From NCBI GenBank assembly GCA_964526475.1, contig CAZGKF010000005.1, forward strand, positions 1 through 64,000: a DNA stretch of 64,000 nt, in the 5' to 3' direction. Positions 1-9,423 of this stretch are shown here, piece by piece. This stretch comes from CAYVTV01 sp964526475. Lineage in GTDB: Bacteria > Bacteroidota > Bacteroidia > Bacteroidales > GCA-2748055. The notes under the pieces were generated by a model that worked only from the letters and a program-made list of their open reading frames with translations, made no database searches and was not told where the DNA came from. Each line of letters opens with the position of its first letter. Positions within the stretch are counted from its first letter, which is position 1. A program made the position numbers and the translations under genes.

Positions 1-791
1 CCAGCGGATCAGGAAGTCACCATATTGAAGTTGCTGATGTTGATAATGACGGAAAACACGAGGTCTTTATGGGAACAACCTGCCTGAATAACGATGGAAC
101 CATGCGTTGGGCGATCTACCGTGAGCATGCCGACAAGGTATATGTTAATGACATAATCCCCGACAGACCGGGACTGGAAGTTTTCTATATTGTTGAAAAT
201 AATACCCACGCTGGTGTTTACATGGTGGATGCCAATACCGGGGAAATAATATGGAAGAGTAACAGGGCCGATGATCCTTTATGGTCACATGGTCACAGCG
301 GCTGGCTGGCAGAGATATGGGAAGGTTATCCCGGAATGGAGGGAGTATCGAACAGAAGAGGTCACAGAGACAGAAATTATATTCTCTTCTCAGCTGAGGG
401 AAAAAGAATAATGGAAAACTTCCCGTTTGGCCACCCTGTTGAGTGGGACGGCGATCATACCAGGGAACTTATCACGCAAGACGGGAAAATGATAGGTAAA
501 TTTAACGGCAAAGAGCTCGTGCCAATTCCCGTCGATATCCCCAACCCCTTTCCTAATTCTTCACTTATTTTTACCGGCGATATCTACGGAGACTTTCGTA
601 GTGAACTGGTTATCAGTGGCAATGATACTGACGGGCGTCCTGCAGTAATGGTTGTAGCAGCTCCGCAACCCATAGAAAAAAAATATCTTACACCCAATCA
701 GGAACGGGATTATTTACTGTGGCTTGGCCGTAATATTGGAGGAGGATACGGTACCATCAGGCATTATGATCTCAAATATCCTGAGAAATGA
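1..791 (+). CDS. PL11-like rhamnogalacturonan lyase, C-terminal part (cut by window start)
   Basis: The frame is open from base 3, so the 5' end lies outside the window; about 262 codons are visible. The visible part starts with an ADVD-N-DGKHE-type calcium-binding loop typical of the beta-propeller of family 11 polysaccharide lyases. It goes on with a DI-P-RPGLEVF segment, an NTGEIIW segment and a late GDIYGDFRSELVI stretch, in the same order as YesW/YesX-type rhamnogalacturonan lyases. Those enzymes cleave the rhamnose-galacturonate backbone of rhamnogalacturonan I by beta-elimination, outside the cytoplasm. The next gene encodes the enzyme expected to process the unsaturated products, which supports the call. 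Without the N-terminal half, endo- or exo-activity cannot be judged; an FG-GAP-repeat protein of other function is the alternative. Confidence 0.72.
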   Translation, partial: SGSGSHHIEVADVDNDGKHEVFMGTTCLNNDGTMRWAIYREHADKVYVNDIIPDRPGLEVFYIVENNTHAGVYMVDANTGEIIWKSNRADDPLWSHGHSGWLAEIWEGYPGMEGVSNRRGHRDRNYILFSAEGKRIMENFPFGHPVEWDGDHTRELITQDGKMIGKFNGKELVPIPVDIPNPFPNSSLIFTGDIYGDFRSELVISGNDTDGRPAVMVVAAPQPIEKKYLTPNQERDYLLWLGRNIGGGYGTIRHYDLKYPEK

Positions 792-796
792 AGTAT

Positions 797-929
797 GAGA
801 TATCTCACTGGCGTTACCAATGGCAGCCAGACTGCTATTCGGGAGGAGATATCTCGCTATCGCTCGATATGACATGTTTCTACACGGATATAGAGGTGGG
901 TGTTATCCCGAACTCCAGTGAGGTATCTC
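797..929. repeat. Imperfect inverted repeat, related to 41690-41845
   Basis: The arms at 797-811 (GAGATATCTCACTGG) and 915-929 (CCAGTGAGGTATCTC) pair at 14 of 15 positions. The interior contains CTCACTGGCGTTAC followed by AATGGCAGCCAG and CTGCTATT. The same words recur with a few changes in the gap at 41690-41845, so this is a dispersed repeat family and not a one-off hairpin. Confidence 0.6.
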
Positions 930-1052
930 TAGTAAATCACCACCCCAAAAGGGAGCGGCTTTAAGAATACAACCCTCTAAAAGAGGAGGAAGTACTATCA
1001 ATCTATAAATTGTTATTACTATTATTTAATGAAAACCTAATTCTACTTTGAT

Positions 1053-1082
1053 TTTGAATTACATAGTGAATTCGTATCTTAG
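1053..1082 (+). promoter_or_regulatory. Possible Bacteroidota-type promoter for the GH105 gene
   Basis: TTTG at 1053-1056 and TATCTTAG at 1075-1082 are separated by 18 bases, close to the -33/-7 arrangement (TTTG, TAnnTTTG) known in Bacteroidota. One base of the -7 element deviates. The start codon is 77 bases further on. Confidence 0.35.
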
Positions 1083-1159
1083 TGCATCAAACATATTTCT
1101 TAATTATCGGAGCAGAATTAATATTTATTTGCATATTCACTTTTAAATAGAATTTCATT

Positions 1160-2971
1160 ATGAGAAACCAGTTCAGAAAATTAAAAATAGTATTGCTTTC
1201 ATTTGCTTTAGCTTTCAACCTTGCAGCCCAGGAACTGCCAAAGTATGAACCTTTAAAAGCTGATTATCCCCCCCTCCGGCTTGCAGAATTTGTTGCTGAG
1301 AACATCATTGACCAGACCAGATTCGGTCATGAGTATGTATTGCAACCCATCTACCCTGACATAGAAGCTATTGATTTCGGGAAAAGTCTTGATAATGCAA
1401 AACCTGCCATAGCATATGCCCTCTCTACTCTCTTTTCGGAAATAGAACAGGAAGAGATAATGGAAGTTGGCCGGACAGGCAGTCTTAAAATATGGATTAA
1501 CGACAAGCTTGTATTTGATCAAAAAGGAGATCGTGATCTGCCCATTGTTTTTAAGGAAAGAACATACGATCTGCCTGAAAGTTTTATCGTAAAACTTAAC
1601 AAGGGGGAAAACAAAATTTTAGTCAAATCCGAATATAGCGGAAAAGGTGACTGGCTATTTTTTCTGCAAAGCCGGAATCTGGGCAGGTATGCTATCCAGG
1701 GACAAAAAATTACTGCTTCCCTCAAGAATTATGCTCCAAATATTAACATTGTCAACTGGCTGATACTTGGTTGTTTTGAAAATCCGGATGGCAAAGGCAT
1801 CGACATACCCTATGAACCGGAACATCATTTAGAGTTCCATAAAGTATATTCCTCCGGTGGTGAAAATTTCGCATGGAATATTCCCCGGATAAATATCATT
1901 TCCAGGCAAATAAACAGCGGGAAATTCTATTCATGGATCTATCATGTCGGGGCTTTTGTCTGGGGATTACAGCGACTTAGTCAGGAAACCGGCAATAGTA
2001 AATATGCTGATTATGCCGACAGCTGGTGTCAGTATTCTCTTAGTACCATACCACTGGCGACGTACCAGACCAAAGAATTGTTTGCCGTACGTTCTATGAA
2101 TTCTACAATGGTGGAAAGGCCAATGCTTGACTTTACTACAGCTCCTTCATTGCCCTTCATAAACCGGCTTGTTTATGAAAAAGATTTTCCCTCACGTGAA
2201 AAATATGTGGCTTATGCCGAGAAAATTATGAACTATATTATGAACGAGCAATTCCGGCTTTCTAATGGTTTGCTGGCAAGGGAATACACCATCTCCGTTT
2301 CCGTGTGGGCCGATGATATGTTCATGGGAATACCTTACATTCTTTATTCAGCTAAATATACTGATAATCCTGAAATCCGCCGGCAACTTTACGATGATGC
2401 GGCAAACCAGGTAATACAATTCAATAAACTCCTTTTCAAAAACGATAAACAACTGTATATGCAAGCTTGTTATGTTGATAAACCCGAAGAAAAGATCCCC
2501 TTCTGGTCCCGGGGTAACGGATGGGCCATGTGGGGAACAACTGAAGCACTGCTGCATTTGCCAAAAAATCATAAACAGTACAAAAATGTACTCCATATCT
2601 ATCGCAAACACGTCGAAGGTATCGCAAGAGCACAGGATGATGGAGGATACTGGCATAATATCCTCGATATGCCTGAAACAGTCAGGGAAGCCTCAGGAAC
2701 AGCCATGTTTACACTATGCATTGCAAGGGGCATCAACAATGGATGGCTTGATAAAAAAACATACGGCCCAGTGGTGGAAAAAGCCTGGGAAGCTCTTCTC
2801 TCCTTTATTGATACGGAAGGGAATCTGCATGGAGTAAAAGGCGGAACAAACTTCAGTACAGACCCTGAGCACTATGCACGCACTCCCTTCAGGGTAAGCG
2901 ACACACATGGCATACTGCCGCTTCTGTTTGCATGTATTGAAATGGAACACTTCCTTTCAGGGAAAAAGTAA
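1160..2971 (+). CDS. GH105/GH88-type unsaturated rhamnogalacturonyl hydrolase
   Basis: 603 residues. A signal peptide (MRNQFRKLKIVLLSFALAFN, cleaved near AAQ) sends it across the inner membrane. The N-terminal 200 residues form an extra beta-rich domain. The C-terminal (alpha/alpha)6 barrel carries family marks: YHVGAFVWGL, the WADDMFMG segment (W383, D385, D386) with the expected catalytic aspartate, SRGNGW at 450-455, and GGYWHNILD. GH105 enzymes remove the 4,5-unsaturated uronic acid left by lyases such as the PL11-like neighbour upstream, so the two would act in sequence on rhamnogalacturonan. At 603 residues it is longer than the usual GH105 of roughly 370, because of the added N-terminal domain. 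GH88 is the alternative within the same fold. Confidence 0.88.
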   Translation: MRNQFRKLKIVLLSFALAFNLAAQELPKYEPLKADYPPLRLAEFVAENIIDQTRFGHEYVLQPIYPDIEAIDFGKSLDNAKPAIAYALSTLFSEIEQEEIMEVGRTGSLKIWINDKLVFDQKGDRDLPIVFKERTYDLPESFIVKLNKGENKILVKSEYSGKGDWLFFLQSRNLGRYAIQGQKITASLKNYAPNINIVNWLILGCFENPDGKGIDIPYEPEHHLEFHKVYSSGGENFAWNIPRINIISRQINSGKFYSWIYHVGAFVWGLQRLSQETGNSKYADYADSWCQYSLSTIPLATYQTKELFAVRSMNSTMVERPMLDFTTAPSLPFINRLVYEKDFPSREKYVAYAEKIMNYIMNEQFRLSNGLLAREYTISVSVWADDMFMGIPYILYSAKYTDNPEIRRQLYDDAANQVIQFNKLLFKNDKQLYMQACYVDKPEEKIPFWSRGNGWAMWGTTEALLHLPKNHKQYKNVLHIYRKHVEGIARAQDDGGYWHNILDMPETVREASGTAMFTLCIARGINNGWLDKKTYGPVVEKAWEALLSFIDTEGNLHGVKGGTNFSTDPEHYARTPFRVSDTHGILPLLFACIEMEHFLSGKK

Positions 2972-3079
2972 CTCTGTGGTTCTCTGGAAATACTCTGTGA
3001 TGTGTAACAAAAAAATTACACTGAGAGCCACTGAGAAGATACAGAGATTCACAGAGTGAATACAACTCTTAATTCGCAT
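2970..3079. repeat. Quasi-palindromic repeat, copy A
   Basis: Left arm ACTCTGTGGTTCTCTGG and following, an A-rich loop after GTGTAAC, then right arm TTACACTGAGAGCCACTGAG through CACAGAGTG, ending in a tail CAACTCTTAATTCGCAT. The same order occurs at 26949-27070 and 28671-28796. This copy begins at the stop codon of the GH105 gene and ends 57 bases before the next start codon. Confidence 0.85.
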
Positions 3080-3135
3080 AAATAATATAAGCACAGAAAA
3101 AAAGAACAATTCGTTAACCTTAAAACTAATGAAAA

Positions 3136-6123
3136 ATGATCAACATTAAATTATTATTTACAGTTGTTTTTTTTACGCTTTTTTTAAACTCCAACGGTCA
3201 AAATATTTCCACCATGGAGGTGGCCGGTGTTAAAAACCCTGTGGTTTTATTAAATGGTACCTGGGATTTTGCCCTTAATCCTGTGGAAGATTTCTGGAAC
3301 ACAAAAACCACAAAACAATCCTGGTCCCCGATCAAGGTCCCGGGAGAATGCACTATGCAGGGGTATGCAATTGAACACGAGAAGCCTTTTGCTTACCGGA
3401 AAGAATTTCTTTGTCCTCCCGGTTTCTCCGGTAAAAAGATCATTCTCCGTTTCGACGGAGTTTACAGCTATGCACGTCTTTGGGTAAACGGACAGTATAT
3501 ACGCGATCATAATGGAGGTTTCACCAGATGGGAAAGTGATATTACAAGACATGTAACCCCGGGGAAGATGAATACCATCTGCTTGGAAGTAACCGACAGG
3601 GCTGATGATGTTTCCTTCGGTTCAGGATATGCACATCATCATATCGGAGGGATCCTTAGAGATGTCACTCTTTATGCACTTCCAAAAAACCATATCGAAA
3701 CGCTTCATATTGAAACTCACCTGGATGAAAAGTATGAGCACGCAGTACTCCTCATTTCAGGAATTGCTGAGATGCAAAAAGAGTCTGCAATTCAATTCAG
3801 CCTTGCTTCACCGGAGGGAGATAACATCCCATTGAAAGACAATATATTACGGATTAAACCGGGAGAAAAAAACTTCTCTTTTAGCTCCGAAATACACAAT
3901 CCGCTAAAATGGGATGCCGAACATCCTGACTTATACACCCTTACAACCACAATTCTAAAAAAAGGGAAAAAGACATATTCATTTAAAAACAAACTTGGGT
4001 TCAGGGAAATAAAAGTGGAAGGGAATAAACTTCTGGTAAACGGACAGGCTGTTAAACTCAGGGGTGCGAACCGGCACGATATTCATCCCCTTTTGGGAAG
4101 GGTGTCAACCGATGAGTACAGCAAAATGGATGTTCAGCTTGCCAAAGAAGCCAATATGAATTTCATCCGTACCTCCCATTATCCTCCTACAGAAAAATTC
4201 CTGGATATGTGCAACGAAAACGGAATATACGTGGAGTGTGAAAATGCCATGTGTTTTGTGCAGACTACCCGAAGAGGTTTGTTCAGGAAAGGAATTTCAA
4301 CTGAAGATACAAAAGACCTGGATCAATACCTTCTTCCTGTGCAAGAAATGGTCAATACCCACAGAAACCATCCTTCAATCATTATCTGGTCATTAGGTAA
4401 TGAAAGCCTATTTGGATCAAACATCCTGAAATCCTACCAGTGGGTTAAGGAAAATGACAATACCCGGCCCGTAATTTTCGGTTATCCCGGAAGTGTTCCC
4501 GATAGTTTAAAATCATACGACATTCTCAGTATGCACTATCCGGATGTTACAGGTAAACGTATTGATCAGCGTGGTAAGACTGTTTTTGACTTTGATTACA
4601 ATAAAATGCCGGTAATTTTTGATGAATGGGCACATGTACCTGCCTATAAGGAAACCAGAAATTATCAGAGCGGCAACCTGGGTTATTGTAAAACACTGTT
4701 GGAGGATCTGAATGAAAGAGAATACTGGGGAAGGACGCTTGATATGATGTGGCAGGGAGTTTTCAAGGCACCGGGAGGACTCGGTGGTGCAATCTGGGGA
4801 ATGATTGATGAAACTTTTATGCTTCCCGACACTCTTTCAAGTCTCGGAAAATACTGGGGAGAAGCTTACTCCTCATCCGGAAATAATAATCCAATCAGCG
4901 GATATGGGGAATGGGGTATAATAGATACCTGGAGACGTAAAAAACCGGAATTCTGGAATACCAAAAAAGCATATTCCCCGGTGAAAGTCCTTCAAACTAC
5001 AATAAGGGGGTATCTGGCAGGAGAAGACCTGCAAATACCGGTTCATAACCGATTTGATCACACCAATCTTAATGAAATAAAAATAAAGTACTCTTACAAA
5101 AACATGGAAAGAACCATCGCAGGAAACGACATAGCTCCCCATGGAAAAGGTTTGATAGCTCTCCCTGCAGAAGAGTGGCAAAACGGAGATCAGCTTTTTG
5201 TTCAGTTTCTCTCAAGGGTAAACCAGCTTATCGATGAAGAAATAATCACAATCGGCCTTAAAAACCAGGTAATAGCGAAAGAAAAGGAATCCTCCCCTGC
5301 CCCGCTCTCATTAACTGAAACAAGTACACACTTCATTATCAGTAATGATAAGTTCAGTATTCCTTTTAACAAAAAAACAGGTTTAATGGATAAAGTCAGG
5401 AAAAATGGAGAAATAATAATAGAATCAGGTCCTTTCATTAATCTGAATCTTGGAGAATATAACATCCCGGGAATTACCGGATGGGAGTTAACTGAAATGC
5501 GGACTTCATCTGAGCAACACCAGGTAAGAATCACTTGTATTGGTAATTTTGAGGAACAGAAAATACATCTTCATTACACCATTGATCCTTCAGGAGAAAT
5601 AATGATTTATTATGTGGTTCTTCCTGAAAGAAAAGGATGGATTTTTGAAACAGGTTTATGTTTTGCCCTTTCAGAAGGCATTGATCAGCTTGAATGGGAA
5701 AGAGATGCCTACTGGACAAGCTACCCGGATAACCATCTGGGATCACCAACAGGTAAAGTAAAATTATTTGATCCGGAAGGAAATCTTAACTACCGGGAAA
5801 AACCCAAAACAGAATGGAGTTTCGATAACTACAGTTTTAAATATCATGGCATACAGACAGATCTCCATCAGCCCCGACTTAGTAATATCGCCAGGAACAT
5901 GAAAGAAAATATCCGGAGTTATAAGTTGTCGGCAGACAATCAACAGAAGAACCTGGAAGTATTTTCACCACAGGCAGATCTGGCCTGCCGTTTAAAACTT
6001 GAGAATAACAGACTCCTTTTATTCATCAATAACAATTGGGATTACCCGGGTCAGAAGTTTAATAATTTTGCAAAAGATATGGAACTGGAAGCATTTACTG
6101 GAAAGATGAAACTCAGGTTGTGA
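3136..6123 (+). CDS. GH2 family glycosidase, beta-galactosidase-like (LacZ type)
   Basis: 995 residues with a signal peptide (to about residue 21, cleaved after NSNGQ). Domain order is that of long LacZ-type GH2 enzymes: sugar-binding jelly roll with RFDGVYSYARLWVNGQYIRD, immunoglobulin-like domain, TIM barrel, then a long C-terminal beta-sandwich region. In the barrel, WSLGNES places the acid/base at E423 and IFDEWAH places the nucleophile at E497, a spacing of 74 that fits the family. The product is probably periplasmic. Its place after the PL11-like and GH105 genes suggests removal of galactose from rhamnogalacturonan side chains. GH2 also holds beta-glucuronidases and beta-mannosidases, so the substrate is inferred. 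The start at 3136 is chosen because it gives the signal peptide. Confidence 0.85.
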   Translation: MINIKLLFTVVFFTLFLNSNGQNISTMEVAGVKNPVVLLNGTWDFALNPVEDFWNTKTTKQSWSPIKVPGECTMQGYAIEHEKPFAYRKEFLCPPGFSGKKIILRFDGVYSYARLWVNGQYIRDHNGGFTRWESDITRHVTPGKMNTICLEVTDRADDVSFGSGYAHHHIGGILRDVTLYALPKNHIETLHIETHLDEKYEHAVLLISGIAEMQKESAIQFSLASPEGDNIPLKDNILRIKPGEKNFSFSSEIHNPLKWDAEHPDLYTLTTTILKKGKKTYSFKNKLGFREIKVEGNKLLVNGQAVKLRGANRHDIHPLLGRVSTDEYSKMDVQLAKEANMNFIRTSHYPPTEKFLDMCNENGIYVECENAMCFVQTTRRGLFRKGISTEDTKDLDQYLLPVQEMVNTHRNHPSIIIWSLGNESLFGSNILKSYQWVKENDNTRPVIFGYPGSVPDSLKSYDILSMHYPDVTGKRIDQRGKTVFDFDYNKMPVIFDEWAHVPAYKETRNYQSGNLGYCKTLLEDLNEREYWGRTLDMMWQGVFKAPGGLGGAIWGMIDETFMLPDTLSSLGKYWGEAYSSSGNNNPISGYGEWGIIDTWRRKKPEFWNTKKAYSPVKVLQTTIRGYLAGEDLQIPVHNRFDHTNLNEIKIKYSYKNMERTIAGNDIAPHGKGLIALPAEEWQNGDQLFVQFLSRVNQLIDEEIITIGLKNQVIAKEKESSPAPLSLTETSTHFIISNDKFSIPFNKKTGLMDKVRKNGEIIIESGPFINLNLGEYNIPGITGWELTEMRTSSEQHQVRITCIGNFEEQKIHLHYTIDPSGEIMIYYVVLPERKGWIFETGLCFALSEGIDQLEWERDAYWTSYPDNHLGSPTGKVKLFDPEGNLNYREKPKTEWSFDNYSFKYHGIQTDLHQPRLSNIARNMKENIRSYKLSADNQQKNLEVFSPQADLACRLKLENNRLLLFINNNWDYPGQKFNNFAKDMELEAFTGKMKLRL

Positions 6124-6546
6124 TTAACCTTTGGAAGATTGCCAGACCCGAATTTTTTATCTGCTTCGCATCTTTGACCATCCCTTCGATTAATGTGCAA
6201 ATATTTTTGAAGCGTGCTCATTTTGGGCAAAATATTTAGCGGCAGAGCCGCGTAACCTGCCTGCCGGCCGGCAGGTATTTGTAGAAATGCATTTGAAACA
6301 CATAACCATAGTTGCAGAGCACCGTAATATTTAATAAGAAAAACTAATAGTAATTAGTTAAGCATAAGTTACATAAATCAATATATTGCAACCTGTCAGC
6401 GTCCTTGGACATGACAGCGTTATCAGGAGTAAAAACGATTTTAAAACTAATTAAGGTAAATTCAATAAATTTTGAAAACTTATTTATAAAGATTAACCCA
6501 GATTGGTGGATTATTGTATATTTAAAAGATAAAAATATCATGGATC
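6124..6546. other. Gene-free stretch with a perfect palindrome
   Basis: No supported gene on either strand. It contains the palindrome at 6260-6275 and then AT-rich sequence up to the next start. A TATATTTA word about 30 bases before the start resembles a -7 element but lacks a clear -33 partner. Confidence 0.55.
6260..6275. repeat. Perfect 16-base palindrome CCTGCCGGCCGGCAGG
   Basis: CCTGCC, GGCC, GGCAGG reads the same on both strands. A near-identical word with centre GGCT occurs at 25003-25018. Its high GC content stands out against AT-rich flanks. Confidence 0.8.
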
Positions 6547-8646
6547 ATGAAAAATGCATTCTTCGCCCTTATTACCCTGCTCATTGTTTGCAGTTGTGAT
6601 CAATCTGACCGCCTTCGTAAGCAGATCAGCCTGAATGGCAATTGGGAGATCACAAAAACCAGTTCGTTTTCAGAATTGCCATCCGGTTATACCAGCAAAG
6701 TGCCTGTCCCCGGCCTGGTAGACCTTGCCGTCCCTGCCCTGGATACCAACAGGAATTATGATACCGGAATATACTGGCATAAAACCCACTTTACCATAGA
6801 TGAGACTTATCCCGAATTGGTGAAACTGAAAATAGGGAAGGCGAAATACCACGCCAAAGTTTACCTGAACAACCAGTATGTAGGTGAGCAGGTCTATTGC
6901 TTTACACCTGCCACTTTTAATATCCGCAATTTTCTTAATCCATCCGGGGAACCTAATGAATTGGTAATCGGTGTTGGCACATCCAATCACATTCCCGATA
7001 CGGTGATATGGGGAAACGACTTTGAAAAGCTGACCTATATTCCCGGCATTTATGATGAAGTGAAACTTATTCTTACCGGTACTCCCGCAATACAGAACAT
7101 CCAGATCGTTCCCATGATAGGTGACGAAAAGGTGAGGGTAGTTGCAGACATAGAAAAAAATGAAAACATCGGCAAACTCAGGTTGACATACCTTATCAGG
7201 GAATTAAAGTCCGGACGTGTGGTGGCTAAAGGCAATGCTTCTGAAAACGATTTTACCATTCCGCTTCCAGGTTGCCAGCTATGGTCGCCGGAATCCCCTT
7301 TCCTTTATACATTGGAGCTTTCCACAGGTGGTGATGAGGAGACAGTTCGTTTTGGGATGCGCTCTTTTTCGTTTGACACCAAAACCGGCCGGGCTTTGTT
7401 AAATGGAAAACCTTACTATATGCGGGGCACCAATGTATGTATCTTCCGCTTTTTTGAAGATCCTGAAAGAGCGGTATTACCCTGGACTAACGATTGGGTG
7501 GTCGATTTGCATCAAAAGTTTAAAGACATGCACTGGAACTCCATACGATACTGTATCGGCCTTCCCCCGGAACGGTGGTATGATATTGCCGATAGCCTGG
7601 GATTCCTGATCCAGAATGAATACCCGGTCTGGACGGGCAGGGTCAACGGATTTCAGAATATTTACCCCGGGGTCACGTCTAAACATCTTGCCAATGAATA
7701 CCGTGCCTGGCTGCCAGAGCATTGGAACCATCCCGGCGTGGTGATCTGGGACGCACAAAACGAATCGGTCACCAATATCATTGGAGAGGCCATCGACATG
7801 GTCCGGGATATGGATCTTTCTAACCGGCCCTGGGAAAATGGCTGGTCAGCCCCCCGTGCCGAAAGCGATCCCATCGAGGCACACCCCTACCTCTTCGGAA
7901 GATACCGCGGAGATGCAAAGCCATCTGAAAAAGGTCCATTATTTGATCTGCTAAGTGTTGCCCATATTCCCCACAACGATCCCAATACCCGGGACCGCGC
8001 CGAGGGGCAGCCCCGTTATCAAAATCCCATCATCATTAATGAATATGCATGGCTATGGCTTAACAGGGACGGATCAACCACCACGCTCACTGACAAGGTT
8101 TACGATGTGGCTTTTGGTAAAAGACTGACTACAGAACAGCGGTTTTATATCTATGCAAGACACCTGGGGATGCTTACAGAGTACTGGCGGGCTCACCGTA
8201 TGTGTGCAGGAATATTGCATTTCTGCGGATTAGGATATTCCAGGCCTGAAGAACCCAGGGGACAGACCAGCGACCATTTCATCGACATAAACTCCCTGCA
8301 ATACGAGCCTGAATTTGTAAAATATGTGAAGCCTGCATTTGCTCCTGTTGGGCTGATGGTCAACTTCTTGAACAATAAAGTGGATGCCGGGGCTAATACA
8401 AATATTGAGGTTTATGCCATTAACGACCTGGATTCCACATGGACAGGTACGCTTACCCTTACCATCCTCCTGGGAGACACGGAAGTATCAAGACAAACAC
8501 AAGATATCAGCATCCCGGCATTTGAGCGAATAATCACTAATTTACCGGTGGAAATGCCTGGAGTGGCAGGAGACTGCCGGTTGGAGGCTGAAATAACCTA
8601 CAAAGGTGAACAGGTGAAAAGCATCCGTGAGTTTAAAGTGAACTAA
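6547..8646 (+). CDS. GH2-like glycosidase, predicted lipoprotein
   Basis: 699 residues. The N-terminus MKNAFFALITLLIVCSCDQS ends in a lipobox-like VCSC, with C17 the likely lipidated cysteine, so it should be membrane anchored. A sugar-binding domain (ISLNGNWEI, YHAKVYLNNQYVG) and an Ig-like domain precede the TIM barrel. WDAQNES places the acid/base glutamate at E406, and IIINEYAW gives the likely nucleophile E499. The C-terminal 120 residues form another beta domain. It is shorter and more divergent than the two other GH2 proteins in the window, and WDAQNES differs from the usual WSLGNE, so the substrate cannot be named. Context points to a pectin side-chain activity. Confidence 0.78.
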   Translation: MKNAFFALITLLIVCSCDQSDRLRKQISLNGNWEITKTSSFSELPSGYTSKVPVPGLVDLAVPALDTNRNYDTGIYWHKTHFTIDETYPELVKLKIGKAKYHAKVYLNNQYVGEQVYCFTPATFNIRNFLNPSGEPNELVIGVGTSNHIPDTVIWGNDFEKLTYIPGIYDEVKLILTGTPAIQNIQIVPMIGDEKVRVVADIEKNENIGKLRLTYLIRELKSGRVVAKGNASENDFTIPLPGCQLWSPESPFLYTLELSTGGDEETVRFGMRSFSFDTKTGRALLNGKPYYMRGTNVCIFRFFEDPERAVLPWTNDWVVDLHQKFKDMHWNSIRYCIGLPPERWYDIADSLGFLIQNEYPVWTGRVNGFQNIYPGVTSKHLANEYRAWLPEHWNHPGVVIWDAQNESVTNIIGEAIDMVRDMDLSNRPWENGWSAPRAESDPIEAHPYLFGRYRGDAKPSEKGPLFDLLSVAHIPHNDPNTRDRAEGQPRYQNPIIINEYAWLWLNRDGSTTTLTDKVYDVAFGKRLTTEQRFYIYARHLGMLTEYWRAHRMCAGILHFCGLGYSRPEEPRGQTSDHFIDINSLQYEPEFVKYVKPAFAPVGLMVNFLNNKVDAGANTNIEVYAINDLDSTWTGTLTLTILLGDTEVSRQTQDISIPAFERIITNLPVEMPGVAGDCRLEAEITYKGEQVKSIREFKVN

Positions 8647-9116
8647 TTCTCTCTTTTATTAGAAGTTTATGTGCGTGGGACGTCCACGATTGTGAACCAG
8701 AGGCTTTTTGGGATGGGCAGATCACACCCCACCCCTGGCCCCTCCACCAGCGAAGGAGGGGAAAGGCTCAGTCAGGTTAGAAAGGGATAGTTGGCAGTTT
8801 CAGTGAATCTTACTTTTCAGAAGCATCAACGCACTGAAAAGTACAGATGAACTAATCCCGTCTTTACGGTGGGAGGGCAGTTGGCAGTAGGTCACGCTTT
8901 TTTGATTTCAGAACAAGGAATGATGAACGGAGAAGTAAGAAGAAAGAATGGAAGAACATGGAATGCAGAATTCAGAAGTAAGAAGGGAAAGAACTGAGAA
9001 GCAAGTAGGGAATGCAGGATTAAGGATGGAAAAGGCAAAAATTTTAGATTTTCAAACTCCCCCTCATTTTTCAAGGGAGGGGGGGGTGGGTCCGGAAGTT
9101 AATTGAATTATTATGA
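8647..9116. other. Gene-free repeat-rich stretch with purine-rich tract
   Basis: No supported gene. It holds CGTGGGACGTCCACG (an imperfect palindrome near 8674), CAGTTGGCAGT words also found at 10030-10310, and a strongly purine-rich tract at about 8925-9040 made of recurring GAAGTAAGAAG, GGAATGCAG and GAAAG words. A G-run follows at 9076-9090. It looks like accumulated repeat debris between the enzyme block and the regulatory block. Confidence 0.55.
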
Positions 9117-9344
9117 CTAGCATTAAACATACTGGTATATGAAGTAGGAAATAAAGACCCTGAGGAATCACTCAGAAGTGCAGTAAAATTTGGATTCAAA
9201 TATATCGAATATGCCGGCCATCTTATCATAGCAAGGGAAGGGCATGAAAAGCTTGAAAAACTTAAGAGCAGATTGCTTCATGTTCTGTCAGGTATATACT
9301 TTTTGCTTTGGAATGGTTATATCCGCAAAATGAATATTGATTAA
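9117..9344 (+). pseudogene. Open fragment without start codon
   Basis: 75 codons lie between an upstream TGA and the TAA at 9342-9344. The frame has no ATG except three codons before its end. The translated text is well-behaved protein (EVGNKDPEESLRSAVKF, then YIEYAGHLIIAREGHEKLEK) with an amphipathic helical look, unlike random AT-rich DNA. This suggests the 3' end of a decayed gene. The family was not recognised. Confidence 0.35.
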
Positions 9345-9423
9345 AAATTGATATCTTTACTTCATTAATATTTATTCAAGTAATAATTCAACTTTATATA
9401 CACATTCATATTATTTGAACCAG

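Larger units (their letters stand above)
792..1159. other. Gene-free stretch with repeat debris and a likely promoter
   Basis: No supported gene. The first half is an imperfect inverted repeat (listed separately). The middle holds short C-rich and A/G-rich pieces of the kind seen again near 24880-24930. The last 110 bases are AT-rich and carry the likely promoter of the downstream hydrolase. Confidence 0.6.
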
